A DNA stretch of 64,000 bases from an uncultured Campylobacter sp. (GCF_938041645.1 NZ_CALIST010000022.1:137498-201497), one strand, 5' to 3'; numbered from the stretch's first letter, positions 52,583-61,756 are shown. A program made the numbers and translations. Notes: a model not told the origin generated them from the letters alone.

Positions 52583-53526
52583 CTGCGGATATTTTTGATG
52601 ATGGTATGGGCGTGATTTATAGCCACCACGATCGATCCGCCGCTTCTGCTGATGAGATCTCCGCCGACGTAAAGCCCACTAGTGGCAGTTTGAAGATTTT
52701 CATCCACGATCGGCACGCCGTTTTCGTCGTAAGCGATGCCGCATTTTTTAAGAAAATCAATCGGGCTCGTGCCGCCGATCGCGTATATCACGCGGTCAAA
52801 CACGAGCTCGGTGCCATCATCAAATTTTACCAGCACCTTGCCGTTTTCATTCTCAAGAGCCTCTATATCGATGCCTAAACGCAAGATGATGTTGCCGTAT
52901 TTGGTCTCGCGCATTACGTCGCTTTCGTTCGTCTCGTTTAGGCGGGTAAATTTAGGCTTGCGATAGCAAAGCGTCACGACATTGGTCTTGCATAGCGCTA
53001 TAGCGTATTCTGCAGCTGAGTTACCGCCTCCGACAACTAGAATTTTTTCATTGATCGTGCATTTATCGAGATTGAAATTTACGCGTTGCGTGATCGAAGG
53101 CGGAATTTTATAAGCGGGCTTATTAGGCTTGCCCATCCTACCAATTGCGACGATGACGTTGCGCGCGCGGTATCCAGCCGAGCTAGTCGTGATATAAAAT
53201 TCATCTGCGTGCTTTTCGATCTTTTCGACCTCACTTTTGAAATTCGTATCGATTTCATCGCTATCTAAGAGCTCGTCAAAATAATTTAGCACGCTCTCTT
53301 TCGTGCCGGTTTCAAACGAAATAGAGCCGCGCGTCTCGCTGTCAAAACCTTTATATTCTTTATCGACGCGCTTTTTATCTTTGTAAAACTGCCTAATCGT
53401 TTGAGAGTGGTTGTCGCCTTTTTCAAGCAGAAGTACGTGCGCAAGCCCGTTTCTTTTGGCTTCTACTACGGAAGCGATGCCGCAAGGACCGCCGCCGATC
53501 ACCGCCAAGTCGTAAACGTCTATCAT
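52579..53526 (-). CDS. FAD/NAD(P)-dependent oxidoreductase (YpdA / thioredoxin-reductase-like)
   Basis: Flavoprotein disulfide-reductase relative. The 315-residue protein has the FAD-binding LAVIGGGPCGIASVVEAKR at the N-terminus, a second nucleotide fold KILVVGGGNSAAEYAIAL near residue 165 and the C-terminal FAD motif TATSGLYVGGDLISRSGG near 285. It lacks the redox CxxC of thioredoxin reductase, as YpdA-type enzymes do, so it may act as a ferredoxin/flavodoxin or low-molecular-thiol reductase. AAGGAAA precedes the ATG. Confidence 0.85.
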   Translation of the reverse strand: MIDVYDLAVIGGGPCGIASVVEAKRNGLAHVLLLEKGDNHSQTIRQFYKDKKRVDKEYKGFDSETRGSISFETGTKESVLNYFDELLDSDEIDTNFKSEVEKIEKHADEFYITTSSAGYRARNVIVAIGRMGKPNKPAYKIPPSITQRVNFNLDKCTINEKILVVGGGNSAAEYAIALCKTNVVTLCYRKPKFTRLNETNESDVMRETKYGNIILRLGIDIEALENENGKVLVKFDDGTELVFDRVIYAIGGTSPIDFLKKCGIAYDENGVPIVDENLQTATSGLYVGGDLISRSGGSIVVAINHAHTIIKNIRR

Positions 53527-53877
53527 AAATTTCCTTTAATCTTTTAAATTTCATACGAAATTATAGTAAAAATTCCATTAAAATCAGTGGAATTTCCTAG
53601 CAATTTCGCAGCTTAAATTTAAAATTTTAACGCTTTAAGATGCTTGCTTGGCTAAATTTGAAAAGACATAATTTTCTCCGTTTAAATTTTAAATTCCAAG
53701 ACGCCAATCCGTTTATAAAAGTTCATGCGGCGGAACAGTAGAAGCACAGCAAGAGAGGCAGATTTTAAAATTTCACTTTGCCAAGATGGAATTTTGCGAG
53801 CTAAGATAAAGCGGCAAGAGCGGTAAAATTTTAAAATTTTACCGCCCAGGCAAAAGTTTTTAATAGAAGCTTTAAGG
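53527..53877. repeat. Gene-free gap rich in RAATTY
   Basis: A dozen or more RAATTY hexamers; ends in the palindrome at 53820-53845 just beyond the tonB stop. No gene. Confidence 0.5.
53820..53845. terminator. 26-base perfect palindrome after tonB
   Basis: GCGGTAAAATTTT followed at once by its exact complement AAAATTTTACCGC. It has no loop and contains two AAATTT motifs. Its place 33 bases past the tonB stop suggests a terminator role, but a loop-free palindrome is also a protein-site candidate. Confidence 0.5.
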
Positions 53878-54732
53878 CTAGTTAAAATTTAGCGTATATT
53901 TTATGCTAAAGTTAAATTCCATATCTTTCTCGACCTTTGGAAAGCTACCTTTTGTGCGCTCGACTGCGCTTAATGCACCCTCATCAAGCGAATCGACATT
54001 CGAAGAAGACGTAACGCGAAGACCCTTAACATCACCGCTTGCCGTATAGGTAAAGTGCACGCCTACGACGCCGATTTTACGCATACGTTGGGCATTTTTA
54101 GGATAATGCGACTGCGCGTAGCGCGAAATAATGGCAAAAATTTTCTTGCCGACATCGCTATTGCTAGGATCGCCGCGGCTTGTTATAGCGTCGCTACCGC
54201 CGCCTGCGCTACTGGAGCCGCCGCCCCCGCCGCTACCCAGCGAAATAGGCTTTGTCGGGTCAAATTTCGCCGTTAAATTCCTATCGCTGCTTTGAACTTT
54301 ATGCTCTTTTTTCGGCTTAGGTTTTTCGATCGGTTTTGGTTTTTCTACCGGCTTTGGCTTGGGCTTTTCGACCGGTTTTGGTTTTTCGACTACAGGCTCT
54401 GGTATAGGCTCCGGTTCAGGAATCGGCTCGGGCTCCGGTATTGGCTCCGGCTCAGGCGGAGTTGGTTCGGGTTCGGGTTCGGGCTCGGGCTCCGGCGGAG
54501 TGGGCTCTGGCTCAGGATCCGGTTCGGACTGATCGGAAGGAGGCGGGATATTGGGCTCATCGGAGATATCGCCCTGCTTGGCATCATCCATTATGCTATC
54601 GATGGAAAAAGCTATCATATCGGGCATGCTAGGCGGCTTCGGTGCCGACGATAAAAGAGCAAAAACACCCACAGCGATGATGCAATGCAGCACCAAAGAT
54701 ACGATGAAGCCTATTGCGCTATCTTTATTCAT
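53878..54732 (-). CDS. tonB: Energy transducer TonB
   Basis: Links the ExbB/ExbD motor to outer-membrane TonB-dependent receptors. The 284-residue protein has an N-terminal anchor (IGFIVSLVLHCIIAVGVFALL), a periplasmic proline-rich region with Pro-Glu repeats (about 65-115) followed by Pro-Lys repeats (about 115-145), a short Gly/Ser stretch and the C-terminal TonB domain with YPKNAQRMRKIGVVGVHFTY. Start overlaps exbD by four bases; the exbB-exbD-tonB order puts it in one iron-uptake operon. Confidence 0.94.
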   Translation of the reverse strand: MNKDSAIGFIVSLVLHCIIAVGVFALLSSAPKPPSMPDMIAFSIDSIMDDAKQGDISDEPNIPPPSDQSEPDPEPEPTPPEPEPEPEPEPTPPEPEPIPEPEPIPEPEPIPEPVVEKPKPVEKPKPKPVEKPKPIEKPKPKKEHKVQSSDRNLTAKFDPTKPISLGSGGGGGSSSAGGGSDAITSRGDPSNSDVGKKIFAIISRYAQSHYPKNAQRMRKIGVVGVHFTYTASGDVKGLRVTSSSNVDSLDEGALSAVERTKGSFPKVEKDMEFNFSIKYTLNFN

Positions 54733-55112
54733 TGCTCTTTTTCGGTCACGATCGCAAATTTTTCATGGCCCGCCTTTTTTAGGACATCCATGATAGAAAT
54801 GAAAGAGGCAAATTTCGAGTCTTTATCGTTTTTTAGCACGACAAGATCGTTTTTATCGAGAGCGGCAATTTTTTTCTCAAGCTCATCCTCGCTTATTGCG
54901 ACATCGTCTAGATAAATTTTAGATTCGCTATCCACTTTGATGGTAACTTTTTTATCCTCTTGCGGGTTTTGCGAGCTTGAAGAAGATGGAAGATTTACCT
55001 TAATATGCCCCTGCGCAATGAAAGTCGAGACACTAAGCACGATCGCTAGCAGCACCAGCATAATGTCGATGAACGGGACGATATTTAGCCCGTCTCGTCT
55101 AGGAATGCTCAT
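54729..55112 (-). CDS. exbD: Biopolymer transport protein ExbD
   Basis: Motor subunit using the proton gradient to energise TonB. The 127-residue protein has one membrane helix (about 12-32) with the essential Asp in VPFIDIMLVLLAIV and a periplasmic domain ending in ISIMDVLKKAGHEKFAIV. It starts at 55112, immediately after the exbB stop. Confidence 0.94.
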   Translation of the reverse strand: MSIPRRDGLNIVPFIDIMLVLLAIVLSVSTFIAQGHIKVNLPSSSSSQNPQEDKKVTIKVDSESKIYLDDVAISEDELEKKIAALDKNDLVVLKNDKDSKFASFISIMDVLKKAGHEKFAIVTEKEQ

Positions 55113-55541
55113 TTATTTAACCTCATCGTAGCGGTTTAGAAGCACATCTACCTTGCGAACAAAGCCATTGTAGATGATGAGCGTAGGTACGGCGACGACT
55201 AGACCGGTAGCCGTAGCTTTAAGCGCAAGCGAGAGACCTTGCATGATAGCCTTGGTATCGATACCGCTTGCAGTACTCATATCAAAAAATGTGATCATAA
55301 TGCCGATGACAGTACCTAAAAGACCGATGTACGGAGCATTTGAATAAACAATATAAAGTGTCGTTAAATTTTTTGTCAGAGCCTCTTCATATAGCGCCTT
55401 GCTTTTGTAATCGCTCGCCTTAACCTTCGAATAAAAAAGCAGCCTTTCGATAGTAAACCACACGACTAAAAAGCTCATAAATCCGAGGATCGCAAAGATA
55501 ATGTAATCCACGTAATGCGCCAAAAATTCCATAATGCCCAT
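55113..55541 (-). CDS. exbB: Biopolymer transport protein ExbB
   Basis: Membrane scaffold of the ExbB/D proton motor. The 142-residue protein is the short Campylobacter form with three membrane helices, the Gly-rich NAPYIGLLGTVIGIMITFFDM and GLSLALKATATGLVVAVPTLI segments typical of the MotA/TolQ/ExbB family. TAAGGAGAGCTT precedes the ATG. First gene of exbB-exbD-tonB. Confidence 0.94.
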   Translation of the reverse strand: MGIMEFLAHYVDYIIFAILGFMSFLVVWFTIERLLFYSKVKASDYKSKALYEEALTKNLTTLYIVYSNAPYIGLLGTVIGIMITFFDMSTASGIDTKAIMQGLSLALKATATGLVVAVPTLIIYNGFVRKVDVLLNRYDEVK

Positions 55542-55607
55542 AAGCTCTCCTTAAAAATTTTAAAAATTTTTATAAATTCAGCAAAGTGCCTTGCCAAAAA
55601 ATGAGCG

Positions 55608-55804
55608 ATTTTATCAAAAGTAGATTTAATTTTTACTAAAATTTTGATGATCGATATTTAAATTATATTTTATCATTTAGCTTTATTTAATGATAATAAA
55701 GCATTCGGAGATAAAATTGTAATGATTTTAAAATGTCTTGATAATTAATATAAAATAAAGGATTAATTTTATATTATTCGCCGTTTTTTAATCTTATTAT
55801 CATT
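55608..55804. promoter_or_regulatory. Divergent promoter region with Fur-like half-sites
   Basis: TTATCATT at 55670-55677 and its complement AATGATAA at 55689-55696 form an inverted repeat; a third TTATCATT lies at 55797-55804, close to the receptor start. These resemble halves of the Fur box (GATAATGATAATCATTATC). A minus-strand GATAAAAT at 55608-55615 could be the exbB -10, and TATAAAAT at 55749-55756 the receptor -10. The layout suggests iron repression of both units; a proposal from sequence only. Confidence 0.6.
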
Positions 55805-55816
55805 TGGGAATTTCGT

Positions 55817-57886
55817 ATGAAAAAATTTCATCTGGCTTTGTCTTTGTGCGCGGTTCTTTGCTTAAGCGCACAAGCAGACGAGAAATCAAGCGCTACGGAC
55901 GCGTCCAAAAGTAAGGATTCAAATACGCAAAGCCTGGGCGTAATCGAAGTTACTAGCGATTCTAGCACGCCTAGCACCGTGGATGATGTCAAAATCAACA
56001 CCCGCAACGCTACGCTCGTAAAAGACGTATTTCGCGACATCCCAGGCGTTTATGTGGGCGGCACCAACGGCATGAATCAAAAAATTTATATGCGCGGCGT
56101 GAGCGATCGCGGTCTAAATATCACGATTGACGGCGCGAAACAAAACGGCAATACCTTCCACCACAACGCCGATTTACTAATCGATCCTGATCTTATCAAA
56201 GCCGTAGAGGTCGATGTAGGCGCGCGCTCGGTCGTAAACGGCTCGGGCGCCTTGGGTGGCTCGGTAGCTTTTAAGACTGTGGATGCCAACGACCTGCTCG
56301 AAGAGGGTCAGGATATCGGCGCCAAGCTCAAAGTGGGCTATACAAGCAATAACGAAGGCTATTCGCAAAGCGCGATGCTTTATGGCAGGGCGTTTGATAG
56401 CCTAGATATGCTTGCTGCGTTTAAGCACTACGGATACGGCTTCGGCGAATCCGGCAATGGCAAACCTACGGGCGGTGATGGCAACGATATAAATTATCTA
56501 TTCAAGGCGGGCTATAGCTTTTTGGATTTTCATAAAATTTCGCTCTCTACCGAGCATATGCAGTATAAAGGTCTCTATCCGCTGCGACCGGAATTCGGCT
56601 CTTGGCTGAACGGACAGCTGGATAACCGCAAATACGAGCGCGATACGCACACGATCAAATACACGTATAATCCAAGCGACTTGCTAGAACTCGACATCAC
56701 GGGATACTACACCAAGCATCAACGCATCGGATCAACCTCGACAAATGTAAAATGGGGCGTCGAGACCAAGGGCGGCAAAATCGGCGCTAAGAGTAAATTT
56801 GAAACGGGCGATCTGGCTCATACGCTACGCTACGGCTTTGATTACTACCGCTCCGAAAACTACGTTAAGCCCGGCAATCTACGCCCCGAGAAGGTCGATA
56901 ATTATAGCTTTTATATCGAGGATGCTATGCGCTACGGCGGGCTTACGGTAACTCCTGGCGTGCGCTACGAAAGGCACGAGCTAAAGACTTACAACGGCAG
57001 AGGCACTAATATCTCTAGCTACAAATATAAATTTGACGAAGTAAGCCCCGCCTTGGCGCTTGATTACGAGATCGGCGCGGGATTTGGAGCGTTTGCAAGC
57101 TATGCGCGAGTATTTAGAGGACCTGACGTAATGGAGAGCATGATGGCTGCGGGTACTAGCCGCGGCAGACCACTAAGCTGGATGGCCAATGAAAATTTAA
57201 AGGCCACTACGGGTAACGCCTACGAAATAGGCGGTCGCTACAAAAGCGAGCTAGGAGAGAATTCCTCGGTAAGCCTAACTGCGAAGTATTTCAGAACGGA
57301 GTATAAAAATCTCATCGTAGATAACAATGCTCGCGGCGGCGTTATCGGCTGCCCGGGAGGCGCGCAGGGCACCTTATGCAGGGCTAACGCAGGCGGTGCG
57401 GATATCGACGGCGTCGAGCTCTTCGCAAGATTGATATTAGATGATTTGAGCCTTGCTGCGGGTTACACCCACCAGCACGTAGAATATAAAGACCGCGTGC
57501 GCAGCGGCTCGGGCTATCTAAGCTCAAACATCATCGGCTACCGCGACTATGGCGATAAATACACCTTCAATGCCGAGTACGCAATCTCTGCGGCGGATCT
57601 ACTGCTGGGCTATAACTTGCTCTTTTTCGACTCCAAAAACGTAGCCTCCGCAAATAGCGACGAAAAAACAAAAGTGCCTAGCTACGCGGTTCACGATCTA
57701 TATGTGACCTACGCTCCGGATGGCGGACGATTTAAAGGGCTTGAGATCAACGCGGGCGTTTACAATCTCTTTGATAAAGCCTACGCGTCGCACTCGCAGC
57801 GCAGCGCCGATTTCACCGGTGATTCAAACGTTATCGACTGGGAGCCTGGACGAAATTTCAAGCTAAGCGTGGCGTATAAATTTTAA
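55817..57886 (+). CDS. TonB-dependent outer-membrane receptor, haem type
   Basis: Active uptake channel in the outer membrane. The 689-residue precursor has a signal peptide (MKKFHLALSLCAVLCLSAQA), a TonB box region (SLGVIEVTS), a plug domain with IYMRGVSDRGLNITIDGAKQ and the ALGGSVAFKTVDANDLL stretch seen in the hemin-receptor family, then a 22-strand barrel ending in a C-terminal aromatic (SVAYKF). FRGPDVMESM and NENLKATTGNAYEIGG match the FRAP/NPNL region, but the histidine often found between those boxes is missing; HH in TFHHNADLL is in the plug. Haem/hemoglobin is the likeliest substrate, not proven. Divergent from exbB-exbD-tonB. Confidence 0.88.
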   Translation: MKKFHLALSLCAVLCLSAQADEKSSATDASKSKDSNTQSLGVIEVTSDSSTPSTVDDVKINTRNATLVKDVFRDIPGVYVGGTNGMNQKIYMRGVSDRGLNITIDGAKQNGNTFHHNADLLIDPDLIKAVEVDVGARSVVNGSGALGGSVAFKTVDANDLLEEGQDIGAKLKVGYTSNNEGYSQSAMLYGRAFDSLDMLAAFKHYGYGFGESGNGKPTGGDGNDINYLFKAGYSFLDFHKISLSTEHMQYKGLYPLRPEFGSWLNGQLDNRKYERDTHTIKYTYNPSDLLELDITGYYTKHQRIGSTSTNVKWGVETKGGKIGAKSKFETGDLAHTLRYGFDYYRSENYVKPGNLRPEKVDNYSFYIEDAMRYGGLTVTPGVRYERHELKTYNGRGTNISSYKYKFDEVSPALALDYEIGAGFGAFASYARVFRGPDVMESMMAAGTSRGRPLSWMANENLKATTGNAYEIGGRYKSELGENSSVSLTAKYFRTEYKNLIVDNNARGGVIGCPGGAQGTLCRANAGGADIDGVELFARLILDDLSLAAGYTHQHVEYKDRVRSGSGYLSSNIIGYRDYGDKYTFNAEYAISAADLLLGYNLLFFDSKNVASANSDEKTKVPSYAVHDLYVTYAPDGGRFKGLEINAGVYNLFDKAYASHSQRSADFTGDSNVIDWEPGRNFKLSVAYKF

Positions 57887-58247
57887 AGCTTACGCGAGAT
57901 GATCGCACGAAATTTTGCACGCTAAAGCGGCGAAATTTTAAAAATTCAAGCCCTTGGAATTTCAAAATTCCTAGGGCTTTGGAAATTTAAAATTTTTGGA
58001 CTTAGAATTTCAAGCTTTTAAATTCTACTAACAGAAATTTTTCTCATAAAATTTTTGCGAATAGCAAAATTCTCATTCGCAATGAAATTCTAGCTTGCAG
58101 CGGAATTCCAAAAATTCAAAGCGATATCCGCAGCGCTTCACATCCGAAGTTCGTTTAGAATTTATAAAATTCCTCCCACTTCAAGCGCCGTCCGTTTACT
58201 CTTCATCGTTAAAATTCCGTTTTAAATTCTACTTAAAAGGAGAGCCT
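57887..58247. repeat. Gap with about 19 RAATTY motifs
   Basis: About 19 RAATTY hexamers in 361 bases (AAATTT, GAATTT, AAATTC, GAATTC all present). The creD reading frame stays open back to 58095 but has no start signal before TTG at 58248. Confidence 0.65.
57948..57979 (+). terminator. Terminator of the receptor gene
   Basis: AAGCCCTTGGAATTT (57948-57962) pairs with AAATTCCTAGGGCTT (57965-57979) with one mismatch, 61 bases after the receptor stop. The stem contains a GAATTT/AAATTC pair. No long T-run. Confidence 0.65.
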
Positions 58248-59642
58248 TTGTTAAATTCTACTAAAAACGCCATTCGCGGGGCATTTTGGACGAAACCGTT
58301 CATAGTTTTAGTGCTGCTTTTGCTGCTGTTAATTCCGCTAAGCTTTATCGATAATCTTACCTACTCGCGCTCCGAAACCAAGCAGCTCGCGCAGGATTCG
58401 ATCCTCACGCCGGTGGGTGGTGAGCTGCAAATCCAGGGCCTTGCGATCGTAGTGCCCTACGCAGAGATAATCGAAGCGATAGACAAAAGCAACAATGAAC
58501 TCGTAAAAAGGCGCGTAGAGAAAAATTTCATCATCGTGCCAAAAAACTACTTCTTATCAGCGCAGATCGACCCCACCTATCTAAAGCGCGGAATTTTTCG
58601 CGTTCCGATATATAACGGCGATTTTGCGCTTAAGGCGGACTTTGAGGCGATAAACTATACCGAGCTCGGCATCGATCCTGCGCGGCTAAATTTCGACGAA
58701 GCCGTGCTAGTGCTCGGCGTAGGCAATCAAAAATCCTTCACTGCCTCCCCCGCTTTAAGCCTAAACGGCAAGGAGCTTAAGCAATATCACGGAAACGCCG
58801 AAGCTAAAATTTTCGATCGGAGTTTAATCTACAAGCTCCCCACTTCAGCACTGTCGTCTGATTTTAGCATCAGCGGCACGCTTAAAATCCAAGGCGGCGA
58901 GGCACTTCATCTAGCTCCGATCGCGCAAAATAGCCGTTTTGAAATTAGCTCTACTTGGGCATCGCCTAGCTTTGGCGGCGGCTTTATCGCCAAATCGCGC
59001 GAGGTAAGCGCTAGCGGTTTTAAAGCTTCGTGGGAAGTTACAGGCTTAGCCGCAGGCATTGCTCCTGCGTGGCTTGCAGATCAAGATGACCGCGTCGCTA
59101 TGACGAACTGGCGCAGCAACGACGATAGAAATGATGCCGTAAGCATCGGCTTCATCGAGCCCGTGAACAACTACTCGCTGATTAAGCGCTGCACGGATTA
59201 CGCTCTGTTATTCTTAGCGGTGCCGTTTTTGGCGATCTTTTTGTGCGAGGTTTATACTCACGAGCGCATCCACCCGATCCAATATCTACTCATCGGGCTT
59301 GAGGACGTCGTTTTCTACCTGCTGGTACTTTCACTCTCCGAACACATGGGCTTTGCGCTTAGCTATGCTGCTTCGGCGATCGCGGTAAGCGCGATAGTAT
59401 TTTTCTACGCAAGCGCGATATTTAAAGGCGCGCGCTGGGGCATTTTCATCACTTGCGTTCAGCTCGTTTCATACGCGATCCTCTATGTTATCTTAAATTC
59501 CGAAGACTATGCGCTTCTAATGGGAAGCTTGATGATATTCGCGGTGATTTCGCTCGTTATGTATTTTACGCGCAAGCTCGACTGGTACGACACGGCGATC
59601 CCAAGCGGCGAGAAAAAGCAGGAGCAAGAGCCTGAAATTTAG
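58248..59642 (+). CDS. creD: CreD-family inner-membrane protein
   Basis: Cell-envelope protein of the CreD family (in E. coli part of the CreBC regulon; function not settled). I start at TTG (58248) because AAAGGAG lies six bases before it and the product then aligns with the CreD N-terminus; the open frame upstream has no start signal. About 464 residues: an N-terminal membrane helix (about 20-38), a long extracytoplasmic beta-rich domain (about 45-325, containing VGGELQIQGLAIVVPY and WRSNDDRNDAVSIGFIEPV), then five to six membrane helices (about 330-445). No creBC genes nearby. Confidence 0.85.
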   Translation: MLNSTKNAIRGAFWTKPFIVLVLLLLLLIPLSFIDNLTYSRSETKQLAQDSILTPVGGELQIQGLAIVVPYAEIIEAIDKSNNELVKRRVEKNFIIVPKNYFLSAQIDPTYLKRGIFRVPIYNGDFALKADFEAINYTELGIDPARLNFDEAVLVLGVGNQKSFTASPALSLNGKELKQYHGNAEAKIFDRSLIYKLPTSALSSDFSISGTLKIQGGEALHLAPIAQNSRFEISSTWASPSFGGGFIAKSREVSASGFKASWEVTGLAAGIAPAWLADQDDRVAMTNWRSNDDRNDAVSIGFIEPVNNYSLIKRCTDYALLFLAVPFLAIFLCEVYTHERIHPIQYLLIGLEDVVFYLLVLSLSEHMGFALSYAASAIAVSAIVFFYASAIFKGARWGIFITCVQLVSYAILYVILNSEDYALLMGSLMIFAVISLVMYFTRKLDWYDTAIPSGEKKQEQEPEI

Positions 59643-59674
59643 CCTTTAAATTTGCCGCTAAATTTAATCGCGAC

Positions 59675-59708
59675 GGCCTTTGGAGTTTTAAAATCCAAAG
59701 GCCATTTT
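59675..59708 (+). terminator. Terminator of creD
   Basis: GGCCTTTGGA (59675-59684) and TCCAAAGGCC (59694-59703) form a perfect 10-base stem with a nine-base loop, followed by ATTTT. Confidence 0.8.
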
Positions 59709-59963
59709 AAATTTGCTCGCTAAATTTCAACTGCCAAAATTTCATCTATCTGAAATTTTATCCGCCGCGGCAGATACGGAGCGCATCGTAGCGGCAAACA
59801 TGGTGCGGTGGCGGCGCGTTTTAAATTTAATTCCGTTAGTGCACCGAGCCGAACGGTGCATTTTAAAATTTAGCCCCGCGAGCGCGAACACGTCGCGACC
59901 AAATCTAAGGCGCGTCGCTTTAAATTTTAAAATTTCATCTGCGCCGCAAGGCCGATTTTTGAG

Positions 59964-59969
59964 TATAAT
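59964..59969 (+). promoter_or_regulatory. Putative -10 box of tsaD
   Basis: TATAAT after TTTTTGAG, 26 bases upstream of the GTG start; a good consensus match. Confidence 0.6.
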
Positions 59970-59994
59970 GAGCGAAAAATTTTAAGGATTTCGT

Positions 59995-61002
59995 GTGATA
60001 CTTGCTATTGAGAGCAGCTGCGACGACAGCTCGGTCGCGGTGATGGACGAGCGCAGTTTCGAGCTGAAATTTTACGAAAAAATAAGCCAGGAAGCCGATC
60101 ACGCCAAATACGGCGGCGTCGTGCCCGAGCTTGCCGCGAGGCTGCATACGGAGGCGCTGCCGCGGATTTTGCAGCGCGCAAAGCCCTATTTTAGAGAGCT
60201 TAGCGCCGTCGCAGCAACCAATACCCCGGGGCTCAGCGTGAGCCTGATCGGCGGCGTGAATATGGCAAAAGCGCTCGCGCTCGCGCTAAATTTGCCGCTC
60301 ATCGGCGTAAATCATCTCATAGGCCACGTCTACTCACTGTTTTTAGGGAGCGAGGCGCGATTTCCGATGGGCGTTTTGCTCGTTAGCGGCGGACACACGA
60401 TGGTTTTGGATATCGACGCGGCAGGGAGTATCGAAATTTTAGCGACCACGGGCGACGACAGCTTCGGCGAGAGCTTCGATAAGATCGCCAAAATGCTAGG
60501 CCTCGGCTACCCGGGCGGCGCGCTCATCGAGGAACTCGCAAAAGGGGGCGAGCCGAAGTTTGAGCTGCCCGTGCCGCTAAAGGGCGACAGGCGGCTGGAG
60601 TATAGCTTTTCGGGGCTTAAAAACGCCGTACGCGTGCAGATAGAGAAGCTAAAAAAGGCGGGCGAGCTAGATGAGCGGGCGATGCGCGATCTGGCGCGCT
60701 GCTTTGAGGACGCGGCGTGCGCGCACATACTGGATAAATTACAGCGGATCTTTGAGTTACGCCGCTTTGTGCGCTTCGGCGTCGTGGGCGGAGCGAGCGC
60801 GAACCTGCATCTGCGCGGGCTTTTGACTGATCTGTGCGAGCAGGCAGGCTGCGAGATACTTTTCGCGCCGATGAAATTTTGCTCCGACAACGCCGCTATG
60901 ATCGCGCGCGCAGCGATAGAAAAGCTGCGTAAAAAGGATTTCGTCGCACCCGCAGAGCTTGAGATCATCCCGCATCTAAATCTACGCTCGGCGTTTGAGT
61001 GA
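59995..61002 (+). CDS. tsaD: tRNA N6-threonylcarbamoyladenosine transferase subunit TsaD
   Basis: Transfers the threonylcarbamoyl group to A37 of ANN-decoding tRNAs. The 335-residue ASKHA-fold protein has MILAIESSCDDSSVAV at the start, the iron-binding HLIGHVYS (HxxxH, near residue 105), LLVSGGHTMV near 122, GDDSFGESFDKIAKMLGLGYPGG near 148 and FCSDNAAMIARAA near 300. Start is GTG at 59995 with AAGGA six bases before. Confidence 0.95.
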   Translation: MILAIESSCDDSSVAVMDERSFELKFYEKISQEADHAKYGGVVPELAARLHTEALPRILQRAKPYFRELSAVAATNTPGLSVSLIGGVNMAKALALALNLPLIGVNHLIGHVYSLFLGSEARFPMGVLLVSGGHTMVLDIDAAGSIEILATTGDDSFGESFDKIAKMLGLGYPGGALIEELAKGGEPKFELPVPLKGDRRLEYSFSGLKNAVRVQIEKLKKAGELDERAMRDLARCFEDAACAHILDKLQRIFELRRFVRFGVVGGASANLHLRGLLTDLCEQAGCEILFAPMKFCSDNAAMIARAAIEKLRKKDFVAPAELEIIPHLNLRSAFE

Positions 61003-61273
61003 AATTTTAAAATTTACAAATAGTCCGCACCCGCTAGCGAATTCTTGCGCGCTGGACATTTGAGTAAAATTTTATCTCGCGCTTGCTCACGGTTGGGTTT
61101 GGATAAAATTCACTTTGAATTTACACATCGCGTTTCAGGCTCGCGCCACGTTTCGCTAAATTTCTCTCGTGCTCGCACCGCCATCGGTACCGCTGCCGCT
61201 GCGCGCCCCCTTGTCGTTTATAATGTCTACTAAAATTTGATCGACTTTGTTAGTTTGTCGTTTTTATCCTTTC

Positions 61274-61756
61274 TTAATCGTGCAGAAAAGTTACGACTTC
61301 ATGTTCTTTTGGAACATATTCCCTATTTTCAATACCGCCGCTGCCATACTCAGACAAGGCTTCATTTAAAATTTTATAAAGCTCGTCTATCGAAATATCT
61401 CCAATATCAGAATTTACGCTTTGGAATTTATATTTGACCTTAAATGGATTTTCCGTGAAATATTTACTCGTTGTCTCATCATAAATTCGCCTTATATCAA
61501 GCTCGATATTTTTACCTTTATAATAAAGCAACCAAATATCCTCGCCCGTATAGCCATCCCGTGGATCCGGCAGTTGAGGGCTACCGATAAAGATAAGATA
61601 GGTCTGTTTTTGTTTATCTACTACCCAATTTAACCATCTAATATCTTGATCGCTCAATAAAGGTTTTCTAAATTTTGTCCTAATTTTATCAACAGTGTCT
61701 ATAATGCTGTATCTTTCCGAATCAACTTTAGAAATATATTCCGCTACAAACGCCAT
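61274..61756 (-). CDS. Orphan hypothetical protein, AT-rich
   Basis: Not recognised. The 160-residue protein is acidic and soluble-looking, with aromatic-rich strands (YLIFIGSPQLPDPRDGYTGE, DIWLLYYKGKNIELDIRRI) and a C-terminal helix (SIDELYKILNEALSEYG). No signal peptide or membrane segment. TTAAGGAGTCGAG precedes the ATG. Lower GC than tsaD and mrdA on either side suggests a later arrival. Size and style are compatible with an immunity or antitoxin-type protein, but nothing proves it. Confidence 0.6.
   Translation of the reverse strand: MAFVAEYISKVDSERYSIIDTVDKIRTKFRKPLLSDQDIRWLNWVVDKQKQTYLIFIGSPQLPDPRDGYTGEDIWLLYYKGKNIELDIRRIYDETTSKYFTENPFKVKYKFQSVNSDIGDISIDELYKILNEALSEYGSGGIENREYVPKEHEVVTFLHD

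Larger units (their letters stand above)
59643..59994. repeat. Gap between creD and tsaD, RAATTY-rich
   Basis: More than a dozen RAATTY hexamers plus a doubled palindrome at 59922-59935. Holds the creD terminator and tsaD promoter; no gene. Confidence 0.5.

Noticed and set aside
54292..54654. Plus-strand frame with Arg/Leu/Phe repeats
   Set aside because: Shadow of the Pro-Glu/Pro-Lys repeats of tonB on the other strand.
58095..58247. Upstream extension of creD
   Set aside because: Encodes a Phe/Ser/Lys-rich stretch from RAATTY-rich gap DNA; AAAGGAG before TTG 58248 and the family N-terminus favour the shorter form.
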